DNA from: Pedobacter paludis | GTDB taxonomy: Bacteria > Bacteroidota > Bacteroidia > Sphingobacteriales > Sphingobacteriaceae | DNA: 64,000 bases | Reading direction: 5' to 3' | Assembly: GCF_003173575.1 (NCBI RefSeq) | Contig: NZ_QGNY01000001.1 | Coordinates: forward strand, 434,001 to 498,000 | Part shown: positions 62,322 through 64,000 of the stretch, in pieces | Layout: each line of letters begins with the position of its first letter | Position numbering within the stretch: position 1 is the first letter of the stretch | Notes under the pieces: model-generated | The model's database searches: none | What the model was told of the DNA's origin: nothing | What the model saw: only the letters and a program-made list of their open reading frames with translations | Translations under genes and position numbers: made by a program

Positions 62322-63059
62322 TTAAATAACTTTCGCTTCGGAATGTAACAAGCTAATTAATTGCTCGGTTTGATCTGCTGGAACTAATTTTACCTGTCCA
62401 CGAGGTGCTGGGGTTTCATATTTGGTAACCTTGGTCACTTCTTCTATAGAAACAGCTTCAACAACATTTAATGGTTTAGTTCTAGCACTCATAATTCCAC
62501 GCATGTTCGGAATTTTTGGTTCGGCCACACCTTCAGCACAGCTTGCAACAAATTTGCCTGAAACAGTTACTACTTCCTTACCACCTTCAATTTCTCTTTC
62601 CAAGGTTGCAGAATCGCCATCTACATCCAATTTTTTAATAATCGAAATAGAAGGAATATCTAAAAACTCACCAACCATAGCGGCAACTTGATTGCCGTTG
62701 TAATCAATTGATTCGCGACCGGTTAAAATAATATTGAAATCTTTATCTTTTGCATATTCTGCAATTTGCTTTGCTACAAAATAAGCATCGCGAGGCACAG
62801 CGTTAACTCTAACTGCATCATCAGCGCCAATTGCAAGTGCTTTTCTTATTGTTGGATCGTTGCTCGCTTCTCCAACATTAATTACAGTTACCGTACCTTT
62901 ACCTCCCTCAGTTAACTCTATAGCCTTCGATAATGCAATTTCATCATAAGGATTAACAATATATTGTACACCTGCAGTATTGAATTCGGTATTATCGTTA
63001 GTAAAAGTTATTTTTGTCGTTGTGTCTGGCACGTTACTGATACAAACTAATATTTTCAT
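62322..63059 (-). CDS. etfB: Electron transfer flavoprotein, beta subunit
   Basis: The 245-residue protein shows ETF-beta marks: MKILVCISNVPDTTTKI start, NPYDEIALSKAIEL, ADDAVRV and the AMP-binding GRESIDYNGNQVAAMVGEFL. It is the first gene of etfB-etfA. Its start is 62 bases from the divergent TPR gene. Confidence 0.96.
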   Translation of the reverse strand: MKILVCISNVPDTTTKITFTNDNTEFNTAGVQYIVNPYDEIALSKAIELTEGGKGTVTVINVGEASNDPTIRKALAIGADDAVRVNAVPRDAYFVAKQIAEYAKDKDFNIILTGRESIDYNGNQVAAMVGEFLDIPSISIIKKLDVDGDSATLEREIEGGKEVVTVSGKFVASCAEGVAEPKIPNMRGIMSARTKPLNVVEAVSIEEVTKVTKYETPAPRGQVKLVPADQTEQLISLLHSEAKVI

Positions 63060-63121
63060 ATGTATTATGTTTAATATATAAGGTCTTTCTGCAAATTTAA
63101 TTAAAAAAGCAAGGAATTAAA

Positions 63122-63457
63122 ATGTCATCTACCCGATTAAGTAAGTTATTGGAGTTTTTAGAAAGTGATCCCAATGATCCATTCATACTATATGCCTTAG
63201 CCACAGAGTATAACGCACAAAATGATAAAGAAAAAGCATATTCTTTTTACCTTCAATTAACTGATAAACATCCTGATTATGTTGGAACTTATTATCATTT
63301 GGGAAAATTATACGAAAAAGATGATCAGAAGGATAGCGCCATTAAGATTTATGCTAAGGGGATGGAAGTAGCTAGAAATAAAAGAGATATGCATGCATTT
63401 TCAGAATTGCAGGGTGCTTTTAACACGGCCTCTGGCTTGGATTACGAAGATGATTAA
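63122..63457 (+). CDS. Small tetratricopeptide-repeat protein
   Basis: The 111-residue protein is two or three TPR units (PFILYALATEYNAQNDKEKA, VGTYYHLGKLYEKDDQKDSA) with a short N-terminal helix. No signal peptide. Such single-unit TPR proteins mediate protein contacts. It lies 34 bases before the chromate transporter gene on the same strand. Confidence 0.85.
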   Translation: MSSTRLSKLLEFLESDPNDPFILYALATEYNAQNDKEKAYSFYLQLTDKHPDYVGTYYHLGKLYEKDDQKDSAIKIYAKGMEVARNKRDMHAFSELQGAFNTASGLDYEDD

Positions 63458-63491
63458 CACAAACCTTAAACGGATTCTAGCATAAATATAA

Positions 63492-64000
63492 ATGCAGGCA
63501 AAACCTATAGCATCTAAAAAACAGTGGCTCTTTATTAGAAATGTTGTTTTTTTTACTTTTACGTCCTTTGGAGGAGCTCAAGCGCATTTGGCCTTGCTCT
63601 TAAAATATTTTGTTCACAGTACCAAATTTATATCAGAAGAGGAATTGCTCGAGTTAAATGCTTTAGCTCAGGTATTACCAGGTCCGGCATCTACGCAAAC
63701 CCTTGTTGGTATTGCCTGGAAAGTGGGAAAACTGAAACTTGCCATCATAACATTCTTAATTTGGATTTTGCCTACAGCAGCAATTATGACTTTTGCTGCA
63801 ATTAGTTATGCACTGCTGGATCAAAAACAAAAATTCAATGATATTCTGGAGTACATTCAACCAATAGCTTTAGGTATTGTTGGCTATGGGGCCTACAAGC
63901 TCGGCACCAAAGTTTTAAAAACCCAGGTATCTGTTTTTTTGGCTGTTGGATCTGTTATAGCAACCTTTGTACTCAGAAATGCTTATGTTTTTCCAATTGC
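63492..64000 (+). CDS. chrA: Chromate-transport (ChrA) family protein, N-terminal part
   Basis: An ATG at 63492 (MQAKPIASKKQWLFIRNVVF) opens a frame that runs off the window after 169 codons. The CHR-domain marks are FTSFGGAQAHLALL and LAQVLPGPASTQTLVG, with at least four membrane segments. ChrA proteins export chromate; many Bacteroidota members have unproven substrates. The second half is outside the window. Confidence 0.88.
   Translation, partial: MQAKPIASKKQWLFIRNVVFFTFTSFGGAQAHLALLLKYFVHSTKFISEEELLELNALAQVLPGPASTQTLVGIAWKVGKLKLAIITFLIWILPTAAIMTFAAISYALLDQKQKFNDILEYIQPIALGIVGYGAYKLGTKVLKTQVSVFLAVGSVIATFVLRNAYVFPI

Noticed and set aside
1-64000. CRISPR array or rRNA operon
   Set aside because: No regularly spaced repeats and no rRNA-like blocks were seen on reading both strands.

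Overview
The window looks like a chromosomal segment from a Bacteroidota bacterium of the Sphingobacteriaceae, most like Pedobacter. The support is a SusC/SusD pair, many lipoproteins with Bacteroidota-type signals, a TAnnTTTG promoter style, a Bacteroidota histone H1-like protein, DUF3347 and DUF3667 proteins, an IntDOT-like integrase, and an AT-rich backbone. The genus is inferred and has not been tested by any search.

Region 1 (1 to about 17.8 kb) looks like the right end of an integrated element. It carries a glycan-use locus: the end of a SusC receptor, SusD, a secreted helical protein, a secreted TolB-propeller amidohydrolase, a GH2 glycosidase and a GH78 alpha-L-rhamnosidase. The two glycosidase genes are clearly richer in G+C than everything around them. 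Next comes a tight three-gene cassette (11.48-15.56 kb) that I do not recognise as a named system: a STAS-like/GHKL ATPase, a STAS-like/phosphoribosyltransferase, and a metallophosphoesterase/phosphoribosyltransferase fusion. A predicted promoter and a 31-codon leader ORF precede it. An unknown gene and a tyrosine integrase with substituted catalytic residues close the region beside tRNA-Lys(UUU). The left end of the element is not in the window.

Region 2 (18-31.5 kb) is ordinary chromosome: a formylglycine-generating-enzyme-type lipoprotein, a sugar permease with a LacI-type operator, a GmhB-like phosphatase, a tandem hairpin repeat, a transaldolase-like gene, the SRP RNA, glutamate synthase gltB-gltD, a frameshifted DUF763 gene and a metallophosphoesterase.

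Region 3 (31.5-44.7 kb) holds sensory and stress genes: a GAF histidine kinase, a GH130 phosphorylase facing a GT4 glycosyltransferase, Ku, an esterase lipoprotein, a SpoIIAA-like protein, a Lys-rich mini-protein, MscS, a response regulator, and a light-sensing set (bacteriophytochrome kinase, Rcp1-like regulator, heme oxygenase), then the histone H1-like gene.

Region 4 (44.9-50.3 kb) is a heme-uptake locus (TonB receptor with FRxP/NPNL boxes plus a HmuY-like lipoprotein) with a divergent AraC regulator, followed by a LacI regulator. The LacI gene is bracketed by two copies of the same operator that lies in front of the sugar permease 30 kb away.

Region 5 (50.4-64 kb) is mostly housekeeping: an orphan ECF sigma factor, an MBL-fold hydrolase, miaA, two paralogous outer-membrane proteins, a DUF3347 lipoprotein, citrate synthase, a DUF3667 membrane protein, a nucleoside-type permease, a bifunctional-nuclease-family protein, etfA/etfB, a TPR protein and the start of a chromate transporter. 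No CRISPR array, rRNA or complete insertion sequence was seen.
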